Shown here: piece by piece, positions 19,403-29,128 of the stretch | Layout of the letters: each line of letters begins with the position of its first letter | How positions within the stretch are numbered: the first letter of the stretch is position 1 | DNA from: Strigamia acuminata | Taxonomy: Eukaryota > Arthropoda > Chilopoda > Geophilomorpha > Linotaeniidae | Assembly (NCBI GenBank): GCA_949358305.1 | Contig: CASHSZ010000105.1 | Location: 158,263 to 222,262, forward strand | Direction: 5' to 3' | DNA: 64,000 nucleotides | The notes under the pieces: model-generated | What the model was told of the DNA's origin: nothing | What the model saw: the letters and a program-made list of their open reading frames with translations, nothing else | Database searches by the model: none | Position numbers and translations under genes: made by a program

Positions 19403-22400
19403 TATTAATAATTCCGAAGGAATTTTACCACCAGACTTGGAACAAGCACTTTCCGAAACTTTGGATAATTTAACTATTCAAGATAAAGAAATTAAGCGTG
19501 CTCGTCCTAACCGGAAGACACGGAAAAGGAACTGGAATTATAAGTTTAAAATCGCGTCAAATACGCCCTTTTCGGCAGAGGAGACAGCAAACCCGTTCTT
19601 GAATTTTCACGACGACCTGTTTTCTCTAGATAAGGGGGACGAATCTTTAGCTAGATTGATACAAGATACATCCAATCTTAATATTCGTGATGAATCCACC
19701 AGTTCTAGTGGAGGAGTATTCGAGAATTTACAATCAATGATTGATAATTTGAATCCCGACTCCAAATCCTCCAGATTTGCGAGATTAAAATCTTACATTA
19801 ACGAGAATCAGTTAAAACGAAAAGATGGCATCGAACGAATTAATAAATTGGGAAATCACATCGACGACCCCCGAATGAAAATTACAATAGGTGGACTCAC
19901 CTACAATGCTTTGATGGACTCAGGAGCCACACAGTGTTTTATTGGGTTGCAATTACTAAGTAAAACTTGTGCATCTCCCGATTTCATACAAGATTGTCCA
20001 AAACACATGAGAGTTTGTGCAGTTGGAGTTACTCATATTCCACTAGGACAAATTACTTTGTGTGTACAATGGGCAGATGGAACAGAATTCACACCAATAA
20101 ATTTTATCATTTTGGATAATAATGTGTGTGGATTAATTATCGGACATAATTTTATGCGCCGAACCAAAATTAATTTAAATCCAGCACGAGCTGTATTTAC
20201 TTGCGACAGCAAGTCCGACTGGACTGCACCCTACGAAACTGACGAGTTAAATTGTAATTTAGCTCGAGTACAAGTGTTGACTGACAACGCAACAGCCACA
20301 CACACGCCAGATAATTGGGAAGAATTGCTGGTAAAGGATTGTGACTGTTCAGATGAGGAAAAAAGTAAATTACGCGAAGTAATTGCTAGTGTTAAGAACG
20401 TCTTTAGAGATAAAGTCGGATGTACTAACATAATAAAGCATAAGATCACCTTTAAAAAGGATGTAACGTGGAAAAAACAACCATTTCGAATGTATAACCC
20501 TGCTAAAATAGCCATTATGACTAAATTAGTAGAAGAATTAGAAGCGGATAATTTGATCGAAAGAGCTACTGGACCTTACATAAGTCATCCAGTGATCGTA
20601 GCCAAACCAAATGGTACTTATCGTTTATGTATCGATTATCGGTGGTTGAATGCAATCACCGAAATCAACGCCATACAAATGCCAAGTATTGATTTGTTAC
20701 TCCACAATACAAATCAGGCAAAATATTTCACGTCTCTTGACCTTACCAAAGGTTATTATCAGGTCGAGATGGACGAGGAAGATAGACAGAAAACAGCCTT
20801 TTATACTCCGAAAGGCAATTACCAATTTGTCCGCATGCCTTTTGGTCTTTGCAATGCGCCATGTACATTTCAGTTCTTAATGGAACGAGTGATGGGCGAA
20901 GCATTATACAAACACGCGTTAGTCTATTTGGACGACGTGATAATCTTCTCCACCACTTGGGAGAAACATCTTGAACATATCAAAGATGTGTTGGAAAGAC
21001 TAGATAAAGCCAACTTATCAGTAAATAAGGAAAAATCAAAATTTGGAAAAACTACACTCAAATTTTTGGGTCATTTGATAACTCCAACCGGATTAGCACC
21101 TGACCCAGACAAGATAGTATCCGTTAGGAAATATCCAACTCCTAAGAATTCCAAGGATATTCAACGATTTCATGGCTTGTCAAATTTCTTCCGGAAATTT
21201 ATTCCCGAACATGCAAAAATTGCTAGGCCTCTAACTAGCATGATGCATGATAAAGCAGTGTTCGAATGGGGAGAAGAACAAGAGAAAGCTTTTGAAACAA
21301 TAAAAAATATTTTATGTGACGAAACACAGGTTTTGTTAATGCCAGATATGATGAAACCATTCGTAATCTTGACAGACGCATCGCATGATGGACTTGGTAG
21401 TGTGTTATGCCAAGATGTAGAATTCTTCGATGAAGGAAAAAGAGAAATGATCATGACTCCTAGACCCGTAGCTTATGCTAGTCGAGTCTTACGAGGGGCA
21501 GAAGTACGCTACTCAACACCCGAACTCGAGTGTTTAGCAGTAGTATGGGCAGTCGACAAATTCCGACCGTATATCGAATATACGACTTTTACTTTGGAAT
21601 CAGACGCCGAAGCATTAAAATGGCTGATGGGAACACCAGAACCATCGGGACGATTTGGTCGTTGGGCAATTAAACTTCAATGTGGCGCCTTTAAGATTAA
21701 ATATCGACGAGGTACCCAGAACCAAGTTGCCGACGCCTTCTCGAGAGCGCCTTTGGAGATCGAAGACATTCCAGAGAATGATTATTGTGAGCCAATCGAG
21801 ATTACTCAATTCTGGCCGGAATGGGACGGAAATCGAGAAATTATTCGAAGGAATAATAGAGAAGATTGCCAATTTCTCACGAATGTGCAGCTTCATTTCG
21901 ATTATTCCAAATTATTATACAATACTTTGGAAAAGGGGGAGAAGATGGATGAAGCTACAGAAGAAACACTATTTAGTGCTTTAACTGAAGTTTTAAAGGA
22001 AGTTCCACCGACTCGAGAAGAAATTATAAAAGCTCAACTAGCCGACAAAGAGTGTAGAATAATAATCGATCATCTGAAACGAGATGAAATCGAACAAAGA
22101 AAGTTTAAGAAAACTAAAGAATGGATGAAAGCAGTCCAAGGTTACCAATTAGATTTTCAAGAAGAAAATGGTAATGAAATGCTGATTTATTTCAAACCAA
22201 CGTTTGAAGAAGAATTGAATGACTCCGGAAATGGATTTAAAGCTGTCATTCCACCTTCATTAGTACGAAGAGTACTGTTTGCCTGTCACGGACATCCATT
22301 AAGTGGACATGCAGGGATGAGTAAAACGCTCGAACGAGCGAAACTCATATATTACTGGCCGAAAATGAATAAAGACACTCGCAATTACGTCCGAAGTTGT

Positions 22401-23396
22401 ATTCATTGCCAGCAATACAAGCCCTGTCAACATAAAAAGCATAGAGCGAGTTACACTCCTCATAACATGTCTTACCCGTGGGAAGTAATCTGCATTGATT
22501 TAATGGGTCCCAAACCGACAGGAAGAAGCCAATACAGATTTGTATTAGTAATTATAGATCAATGTACTAAAAGGGTAGAATTATTCCCTTTAAGTAAGGC
22601 ATCTAGTGAATCTATTGTGAATAGGTTAGGAGAAGTGATTCATAGATGGGGATACCCAAAGAAAATTGTTAGTGATAACGGGAGCCAATTCATATCCACG
22701 ATTTATGAAGAGTTTTGTAAAAAACACAACATCAGAATGGCTCATGTGAGTCCATATCACGCTCAGGCCAATCCTACAGAAAGGGCCAATAGGGACATTA
22801 AAATAATGTTAGCCCTTTATTCTGATATTCACTCCCATTGGCCAAGATTCTTAAACGAATTTGCATTTGCCTCGAGAACGGCTAAATCAGAAGCTACAGG
22901 CGCAACGCCATTCTTATTGAATACAGGAAGAAATGTACCTCTTCCCTTTGATCCTCGGATCATTCAACATGCAAATGCATTTGACAAGAATAACCCGGAA
23001 GAATACGTATATAATTTACTTGGAATTTTACGTCGAGCACATCAAGAGATGCACTTGCGTATCCAGGCAAATTATGAGCGACACGACAAGATTCACAGAA
23101 ATAAATTTCACCTTTGCGAATATGCTGTCGGTGATTTGGTATGGAAGGCCACTCACATTCTTTCAAATAAAGAGAAAGGAATTACTAAAGGTTTCGCAGA
23201 GAAACGAGATGGACCATGGGAAATTACAGAAGTTTTACCAGGAGGCGCTTATAAGTTGAGAAAGTTAGTTGATGGGTCAATAGAACCATCCATAAATACT
23301 GATGATCTCTCACCGTATATCCCATCCTACCCGATTGAAACTTGGACTCTCGATCAAAAGAGTGGAAAAGTAGAGAATCACCCAAACCCTGATTAG
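19377..23396 (+). CDS. pol: Pol polyprotein: protease, reverse transcriptase, RNase H, integrase
   Basis: About 1,339 codons in the -1 frame. Numbering from the codon at 19380: protease with DSGA at 180-183; RT with YRLCIDYRWLNAI, FTSLDLTKGYYQV, MPFGLCNAPCTFQ and the catalytic YLDD at 516-519; RNase H with TDASHDGLGS (D666), then ELECLAV and ESDAEAL; integrase with HHCC zinc finger (first His 970; CIHC later), catalytic D1040, D1099, E1134, and a GPY/F-like module near the end (DGPWEITEVLPGGAYKL). Domain order and motifs are those of Ty3/gypsy. All catalytic residues seen are intact. Expression depends on the frameshift at 19371. No chromodomain is visible. The stop is TAG at 23394-23396. Confidence 0.92.
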   Translation, partial: LVAGVLEPPINNSEGILPPDLEQALSETLDNLTIQDKEIKRARPNRKTRKRNWNYKFKIASNTPFSAEETANPFLNFHDDLFSLDKGDESLARLIQDTSNLNIRDESTSSSGGVFENLQSMIDNLNPDSKSSRFARLKSYINENQLKRKDGIERINKLGNHIDDPRMKITIGGLTYNALMDSGATQCFIGLQLLSKTCASPDFIQDCPKHMRVCAVGVTHIPLGQITLCVQWADGTEFTPINFIILDNNVCGLIIGHNFMRRTKINLNPARAVFTCDSKSDWTAPYETDELNCNLARVQVLTDNATATHTPDNWEELLVKDCDCSDEEKSKLREVIASVKNVFRDKVGCTNIIKHKITFKKDVTWKKQPFRMYNPAKIAIMTKLVEELEADNLIERATGPYISHPVIVAKPNGTYRLCIDYRWLNAITEINAIQMPSIDLLLHNTNQAKYFTSLDLTKGYYQVEMDEEDRQKTAFYTPKGNYQFVRMPFGLCNAPCTFQFLMERVMGEALYKHALVYLDDVIIFSTTWEKHLEHIKDVLERLDKANLSVNKEKSKFGKTTLKFLGHLITPTGLAPDPDKIVSVRKYPTPKNSKDIQRFHGLSNFFRKFIPEHAKIARPLTSMMHDKAVFEWGEEQEKAFETIKNILCDETQVLLMPDMMKPFVILTDASHDGLGSVLCQDVEFFDEGKREMIMTPRPVAYASRVLRGAEVRYSTPELECLAVVWAVDKFRPYIEYTTFTLESDAEALKWLMGTPEPSGRFGRWAIKLQCGAFKIKYRRGTQNQVADAFSRAPLEIEDIPENDYCEPIEITQFWPEWDGNREIIRRNNREDCQFLTNVQLHFDYSKLLYNTLEKGEKMDEATEETLFSALTEVLKEVPPTREEIIKAQLADKECRIIIDHLKRDEIEQRKFKKTKEWMKAVQGYQLDFQEENGNEMLIYFKPTFEEELNDSGNGFKAVIPPSLVRRVLFACHGHPLSGHAGMSKTLERAKLIYYWPKMNKDTRNYVRSCIHCQQYKPCQHKKHRASYTPHNMSYPWEVICIDLMGPKPTGRSQYRFVLVIIDQCTKRVELFPLSKASSESIVNRLGEVIHRWGYPKKIVSDNGSQFISTIYEEFCKKHNIRMAHVSPYHAQANPTERANRDIKIMLALYSDIHSHWPRFLNEFAFASRTAKSEATGATPFLLNTGRNVPLPFDPRIIQHANAFDKNNPEEYVYNLLGILRRAHQEMHLRIQANYERHDKIHRNKFHLCEYAVGDLVWKATHILSNKEKGITKGFAEKRDGPWEITEVLPGGAYKLRKLVDGSIEPSINTDDLSPYIPSYPIETWTLDQKSGKVENHPNPD

Positions 23397-23672
23397 ATGA
23401 ACGAAAGTTCGATCATAAATAATTCAAGTGAATTAAATAATCAAGAATTAGGAAATAATTCTGCTAATATGGAATTAGATCCCGAAGAAGTTACGACTCC
23501 CGCTTCAAAAGAAAGCGACATCGTAGTTAATAATCCAAAACATGATTATAACCTTAGGAAAAGGAAAAGAAGTTGTGAACTTCCACAACTGCAACCTCGT
23601 ACGAAGCGAATTTCCACGACAGATCAAGAATGCACAACAGATTTTATACATCTGATTCAAGATCGCCGCTAG
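23397..23672 (+). CDS. Small third ORF of the gypsy element, in frame after the pol stop
   Basis: 91 codons starting at an ATG that follows the pol TAG with no gap and in the same frame. The product is acidic and Asn/Ser-rich at the N terminus and basic later, with a NYNLRKRKR string; YNLR-type strings often occur near the ends of retrotransposon polyproteins. It has no signal peptide or membrane segment, so it is not an env gene. It could be made by readthrough of the TAG, giving a longer integrase tail, or by re-initiation. It may also be a former pol C terminus split by a recent stop. Confidence 0.55.
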   Translation: MNESSIINNSSELNNQELGNNSANMELDPEEVTTPASKESDIVVNNPKHDYNLRKRKRSCELPQLQPRTKRISTTDQECTTDFIHLIQDRR

Positions 23673-24194
23673 TGATAGCGTATTTTTTTTTAATAATTAT
23701 AAAGTATTTAAAAAGATAAAAATCGGGTCACTTTTGACCCACAAATTAATTATGGTTAAATCATAACCTATAGGAGGGTATAGTGAAAATACCCCGGGTA
23801 GAGAGTAGAGGACTTGTTCTCTCACTAACTTCACACACATGTGCGAGTCAACTTTGACACCTGCGTCGATAGAAAAGTTCGTCGCGATTTCTTTCAAGAA
23901 AACTTCAAGATTCGTGGTAAGACTCATGTATTACCAATAAACTCGGAAATTATGTGTCGGGACTTAATGTTATAATCCTTTCATGATACAAAAGGACAAG
24001 AGAAAACTTCGGTGATTAATTTCGTCTGAAAGAGACGAACACGTGACCTCGGCGTGAAGAAGAAAATTTCTCCTTCGAGAAAATTCGAAATTGGTAGTCA
24101 CAGTATCTCCAAGATACATCAGGTCCGAAAATAGCATTTATGCTAATTAGGAGAATAACGAAAATTCTATAAAATTTTATATAATTGTGTTATT
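23673..24194 (+). other. 3' untranslated part of the gypsy element
   Basis: AT-rich, no conserved frame. It lies between the third ORF and the polypurine tract and may hold packaging or export signals, none recognised. Confidence 0.6.
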
Positions 24195-24202
24195 AAGGGG
24201 GA
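24195..24202 (+). promoter_or_regulatory. Polypurine tract of the gypsy element
   Basis: AAGGGGGA, separated from the 3' LTR start by two bases (TG). This matches the two-base gap between the 5' LTR and the primer site on the other side. Confidence 0.8.
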
Positions 24203-24204
24203 TG

Positions 24205-24574
24205 TGTGACGGTTTACAATGGCTATAAATGCCTATTTTCTTAGAAAGAAGCGCTGTCGCGCCATTATCATGATATCTCGAAGATATTCTGTGTAAAACT
24301 GGTATAATTCCTAAATAAAGATATTTGGGATGTTTCAAATACAAAGATGTTCGTTTATTATTAATGAACACTCATTTCTACATGATATAGATATATCACG
24401 GCCGAATTACGAAGAGTCGTCTGCTAAAACCCGCATTTGTCAATGCTCCATATTGCCACTAGATGGCGCGATCGCAATTAGCGGTAAATTCGAATACGAA
24501 CTTGAAAACCTCATGATTAAATATAAACGTATATTTAATCAAGTGAATAAATTGTGTTAAATATTAATATAAAT
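24205..24574 (+). repeat. 3' LTR, truncated to its first 370 bp
   Basis: Matches 14112-14481 with no difference that I see (constant offset 10,093). After 24574 the sequence changes at once from LTR to satellite-flank DNA, so about 1,556 bp including the TATA box, polyA signal and terminal CA are missing. Confidence 0.93.
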
Positions 24575-25130
24575 TTAACCTTGGGGTATGTGTGCGGATT
24601 TTGTCGGGGGCGAAAGGGTCCCGCTTTTTAACATTACGGCGGCCTATACGTTGTTTCGTTGATCGCGACTGTGATGCGGAATTTGCGGATGTTGTTTTGG
24701 CCGAGTAGTTCGTGCGACCGAGCGCGTTTTGTTCGTTGCTTTTCGGTGTTCGGTGGGTTTTGTGACCGGTCAAGGGTTTCGCTAAAACGTGGTTTTTGTG
24801 ACGGGAGGGAGGGGGGATCGGTTCATGTGCTCCGAACGCGCCGCGACGCGCCGTGACTTGGGCCAAAAACGACCCGGTCGGAAACCGGGTCCCGGGCTTC
24901 GTCGAGGCGTGGTTTTTGAGAACGGGGGGAGGGGGGGATCGGGTCGCGTGCTCCGAAAGCGCCGCGACGCGCCGTGACTTGGGCCAAAAACGACCCGGTC
25001 GGAAACCGGGTCCCGGGCTTCGTCGAGGCGTGGTCCCGATCGGGACAAACTCTTCCGGAAAATGTCCGGTGGAATGTTGAGAGTGTCGATGGACGACGTT
25101 CGAGTTTATATCGTAAGTAAGTAAGTATCT
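24575..25130. repeat. Array edge module with two 120-bp tandem copies
   Basis: 24788-24907 and 24908-25028 are tandem copies of a GC-rich unit of about 120 bp containing CGTGGTTTTTG, a G-run (GGGAGGGAGGGGGG in the first) and GACCCGGTCGGAAACCGGGT, itself a near-palindrome. 25030-25110 is the reverse complement of 40687-40750, although the next bases (TATATCGTAAGTAAGTAAG) match 40811 onward in direct orientation, so a local inversion is indicated. A long minus frame here (25175-24564) follows from the GC-rich composition and is not taken as a gene. Confidence 0.75.
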
Positions 25131-25290
25131 GACAAAACTTGCACAGAATTTTGTCAACATTTGATAAATTTCCACAGAATTTAACGTTGTTTTGCTAAAA
25201 CCTGCGGAAACGTGTCTAGTCGGGCAGAAACGTCTCGTAAAATGTTGCTGAAATTCCGTGGAAATTTGTCAAAAATTGACAAAAGTTGGT
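25131..25290. repeat. Palindromic AT-rich core, first copy
   Basis: Left arm from about 25139 (CACAGAATTTTGTCAAC...) pairs imperfectly with the reverse complement of the arm ending near 25288 (...GACAAAAGTTGGTGACC). The centre carries GTCGGGCAGAAACGTCTC in the same orientation as monomer 3 of the 1,015-bp unit. Confidence 0.75.
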
Positions 25291-25491
25291 GACCGACCCA
25301 CATCGCGTTGCGGCGCGGTCGGAGCACGCGACCCGATCCCCCCCCCCCCCCTCCCCCCGTCCCCAAAAAACCACGCCTCGAGGAACCCCGAGGTTCGGTT
25401 TCCGACCGGGTCGCCTCTTGATCCGACTCGGGGCGCGTCACGGCGCGGTCGGAGGACGGCCCTCGCCCCCAAAAACCACACTCCGGGTCAC

Positions 25492-26333
25492 GTGGTCTCG
25501 CACTCGACTTTTTCAGTTTTCCCGTTTTCGGCCCGTTACGGCCAAGGACCGTAACGGGTCGAAAACGGGCCGCAACGGGTCGAAAACGGCCGCAACGGGT
25601 CGAAAACGGCCCGCACGGGCCGTTAACGGGCCGCCGACGGTCCCGTCACAATCCCGTAACGGCTCGCACGGGCCGTTAACGGGCCGCCGACGGTCCCGTC
25701 ACGATCCCGTAACGGCTCGCACGGGCCGTTAACGGGCCGCCGACGGTTCCGTAACTATCCCGTAACGGCCCGCACGGGCCGTTAACGGGCCGCCGACGAT
25801 CCCGTCACGACCCCGTAACGGCCCGTACGACCTCATGCGGGCCGTTAACGGGCCGTTAACGGGCCGTTAACGGCCCGTTAACGGCGTAAAACCAAAAACA
25901 GGATTCGAGATTAATGTCTATGAATGTTGTACGCGTTTTCATGTACGTGTTGTCGGTTGTTGATTTTTTCGATTTACACCGTCACGGCCCGTTAACGGCC
26001 CGTTAACGGCCCGTTAACGGCCCGTTACGATCCCGTAACGGCCCGCACGGGCCGTTAACGGGCCGCCGACGGTCCCGTCACGATCCCGTAACGGCCCGCA
26101 CGGGCCGTTAACGGGCCGCCGACGGTCCCGTCACGGTCCCGTAACGGCTCGCACGGGCCGTTAACGGGCCGCCGACGGTCCCGTCACGGTCCCGTAACGG
26201 CCTTCGTTCCCGGACTTCGGCTCGCCGACGGCCCGTGCGACCTCATGCGGGCCGCTAACGGGCCGTCAACGGGCCGTTAACGGCCCGTTTTCGACCCGCT
26301 ACGGCCCGTCACGGCCTGTTGGCCGTGCGACCC
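25492..26333. repeat. GC-rich array A1
   Basis: Tandem 53-bp units (core GGCCGTTAACGGGCC, then CGACGGTCCCGTCACGATCC) plus runs of 11-bp units GTTAACGGCCC. One AT-richer island at about 25886-25980. It begins with a 23-bp-stem near-perfect hairpin (25521-25543 with 25547-25569). Flanked by 67-bp inverted repeats at 25425-25491 and 26334-26400. Confidence 0.9.
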
Positions 26334-26732
26334 GTGACTCGGAGTGTGGTTTTTGGGGACGAGGGCCGTCCTCCGGCCGCGCCGCGACGCGCCGCGGGTC
26401 GGACAAGAAACGACCCGGTCGGAAACCGAACCTCAGTGTCCAATCGGGCAGAAATTGTGCGAAAGTTTAACCAAAAATGGCCAAAAGTCGGTGCAAGTTT
26501 TGCACGCAACAAACGTCCGATGTGACAGTGCCCATGCGGGTTGGACGTGCATGTGGGCGCGTGTGGGCGCTCGATTTACCGGCCCGTTGGACGAGTTAAA
26601 CCAAAATTTCCCAATATCTTGCATAAATTTAAAGAAGATTTGACAGATTTCCAGATTTTAAGCGATGTTTTACATAAGTCCGTCCCATTGCTGAAATTCC
26701 GTGAAAATTTGTCAAAAATTGACAAAAGTCTG
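26334..26732. repeat. Linker module preceding 1,015-bp block 1
   Basis: It starts with the right inverted repeat of array A1 (GTGACTCGGAGTGTGG...) and ends in an AT-rich half-monomer. Further copies precede the other six blocks at 29991, 33701, 42018, 46690, 54014 and 60574. Confidence 0.85.
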
Positions 26733-28762
26733 TGCAAATTTAGTCAGAAATAGGAAACAAAAAATTTAAAATTCGTCCAACGCGCCAGTAAATCGAGCGC
26801 GCCCATGGACAGTGCGCCGGCGGGAGCCCCGGCCGTCCTCTCTCTCTCTCTCTCTCGGCCGCCAAGGCTCGCCCCTCCGCCCGTCGGCGGGAGCCCCGAC
26901 CGTCCCCCCTCTCTCTTTCGGCCGCCAAAGGATCGCCCCTCCGCTCGTCACAGATTTTTGTCAATATTTGATGAATTTCAACAGATTTTCAGCAATATTT
27001 TACAGGACATTTCTGCTCTTTTGGATACATTTTCAAAGGTTTTATTGCTAAAATTCTGGGGAAATTTATCAAATATTGACAAAAAATCGATGCAAGTTTT
27101 GTCAGAAATTGATAAAATCTTCTTAAACTCGTCCAACGCGCCGGCGAGTGCACATGCGGGGACAGTGGGCACGTCCAGCCCGCGTGCACACTGTCAGATC
27201 GGGCGGTTTCGGGCACAGTTTGATCCGGGCAAATATCTAGCAAAACTTGCACCGATTTTTTGTCAATTTTAGACAAATTTCAGCGATATTTTACGAGACA
27301 TTTCTGCTCGATTGGACACATTTCCAGGGGTTTTTTGTAAAACATTGATAAAATTCCGTGGAAATTTATCAAATATTGGCAAAATTCGGTGCTAATTTTG
27401 TCAAAAATTAGGAAAAAAAAATTTTCAAAACTTGTCCAACGTGCCGGTAAATCGAGCGCCCACATGCCTAGATAGTGCACGCCCAACCCGCCAAGGCTCG
27501 CCCCTCCGCCCGTTGGCGGGAGCCCCGGCCGTCCCCTCTCTCTCTCTTTCTCTCTCTCTCTCGGGCGCCCGGAGCTCGCCCCTCCGCCCGTCACCGACTT
27601 TTGACACAATTTTTGATGAAATTCAACGGAATTTTAGCAACGTTTTACAAAAAACCTGTGGAAATGTGTCCAACCGGGCAGAAATGTGTCGTAAAATGTT
27701 GCCGAAATTCTGTGAAAATTTGTCACAAATTGCCAAAAGTCGGTGCAAATTTTGTCAGAAATAGGAAACAAAAAATTTAAAATTCGTCCAACGCGCCAGT
27801 AAATCGAGCGCGCCCATGCGTGGACAGTGCGCCGGCGGGAGCCCCGGCCGTCCTCTCTCTCTCTCTCTCTCGGCCGCCAAGGCTCGCCCCTCCGCCCGTC
27901 GGCGGGAGCCCCGACCGTCCCCCCTCTCTCTTTCGGCCGCCAAAGGATCGCCCCTCCGCTCGTCACAGATTTTTGTCAATATTTGATGAATTTCAACAGA
28001 TTTTCAGCAATATTTTACAGGACATTTCTGCTCTTTTGGATACATTTTCAAAGGTTTTATTGCTAAAATTCTGGGGAAATTTATCAAATATTGACAAAAA
28101 ATCGATGCAAGTTTTGTCAGAAATTGATAAAATCTTCTTAAACTCGTCCAACGCGCCGGCGAGTGCACATGCGGGGACAGTGGGCACGTCCAGCCCGCGT
28201 GCACACTGTCAGATCGGGCGGTTTCGGGCACAGTTTGATCCGGGCAAATATCTAGCAAAACTTGCACCGATTTTTTGTCAATTTTAGACAAATTTCAGCG
28301 ATATTTTACGAGACATTTCTGCTCGATTGGACACATTTCCAGGGGTTTTTTGTAAAACATTGATAAAATTCCGTGGAAATTTATCAAATATTGGCAAAAT
28401 TCGGTGCTAATTTTGTCAAAAATTAGGAAAAAAAAATTTTCAAAACTTGTCCAACGTGCCGGTAAATCGAGCGCCCACATGCCTAGATAGTGCACGCCCA
28501 ACCCGCCAAGGCTCGCCCCTCCGCCCGTTGGCGGGAGCCCCGGCCGTCCCCTCTCTCTCTCTTTCTCTCTCTCTCTCGGGCGCCCGGAGCTCGCCCCTCC
28601 GCCCGTCACCGACTTTTGACACAATTTTTGATGAAATTCAACGGAATTTTAGCAACGTTTTACAAAAAACCTGTGGAAATGTGTCCAACCGGGCAGAAAT
28701 GTGTCGTAAAATGTTGCCGAAATTCTGTGAAAATTTGTCACAAATTGCCAAAAGTCGGTGCA
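26733..28762 (+). repeat. 1,015-bp higher-order block 1, two units
   Basis: Exactly 2 x 1,015 bp. Each unit has three diverged monomers of about 340 bp, each made of an AT-rich imperfect palindrome, a GTCCAACGCGCC-type joint, and a CT-repeat segment (CTCTCTCTCTCTCTCTC). Palindrome arms in this copy: 27250-27294 with 27337-27392 (monomer 2) and 27592-27648 with 27691-27745 (monomer 3). Both units carry the older CAAATATTGAC variant. Confidence 0.93.
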
Positions 28763-29128
28763 AGTATTGCTAGATTTGGGCGCATCAAACTGTGCCGAGA
28801 TCTGACAGTGTCCACGCGGTTTTGAAGCGCCCACTGTCGACGCACGTGGGCGCTCAATTTACCGGCGCGTTGGACGAGTTTTGAAAAAAGTTTTTTCCTA
28901 ATTTCTGACAAAACTTGCACCGAATTTTGTCAATATGTGATAAATTTCCATGGATTTTAAGCAATGTTTTACAGAAGTCCGTCCCATCGGGCAGAAACGT
29001 CTCGTAAAATGTCGCTGAAATTCCGTGAAAATCTGTCAAAAATTGACAAAAGTTGGTGACCGACCCGCGGCGCGTCACGGCGCGGTCGGAGGACGGCCCT
29101 CGTCCCCAAAAACCACACTCCGGGTCAC
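28763..29128. repeat. Tail module following a 1,015-bp block
   Basis: Begins where the last unit diverges (GTATTGCTAGATTTGG), contains another palindromic core (about 28918-29060) and ends with the 67-bp left inverted repeat (29062-29128) of the next GC array. Same module at 32420, 37145, 45462, 49119, 58473 and 63007. Confidence 0.85.

Larger units (their letters stand above)
14112..24574 (+). mobile_element. Ty3/gypsy-type LTR retrotransposon, near-complete, 3' LTR truncated
   Basis: All parts are in order: 5' LTR, primer site for tRNA-Gln, leader, gag, -1 frameshift signal, pol with protease-RT-RNase H-integrase, a small third ORF, polypurine tract, 3' LTR start. The RT-before-integrase order and RT motifs place it in the Ty3/gypsy group. 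The shared 370 bp of the two LTRs show no difference that I can find, and all ORFs are intact, so the insertion is recent. The 3' LTR stops abruptly at 24574 against satellite DNA, so no target-site duplication can be read. No env-like gene is present. Confidence 0.95.

Noticed and set aside
24564-25175. 203-codon minus-strand frame at the array edge
   Set aside because: Built from two tandem 120-bp GC-rich copies and running into the LTR; Pro/Arg-rich only because of base composition.
25970-25995. Possible CENP-B box in the island
   Set aside because: TTCGATTTACACCGTC keeps TTCG and the middle A, but the final CGGG is not matched.
26805-27272. A 155-codon frame (DSAPAGAPAV...) repeated in every 1,015-bp unit, with several other open frames
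   Set aside because: Many frames on both strands are open at once, it begins with GTG in most units and spans a CT microsatellite and a palindrome, and silent and replacement sites are equally conserved between units. It reflects repeat conservation, not coding.
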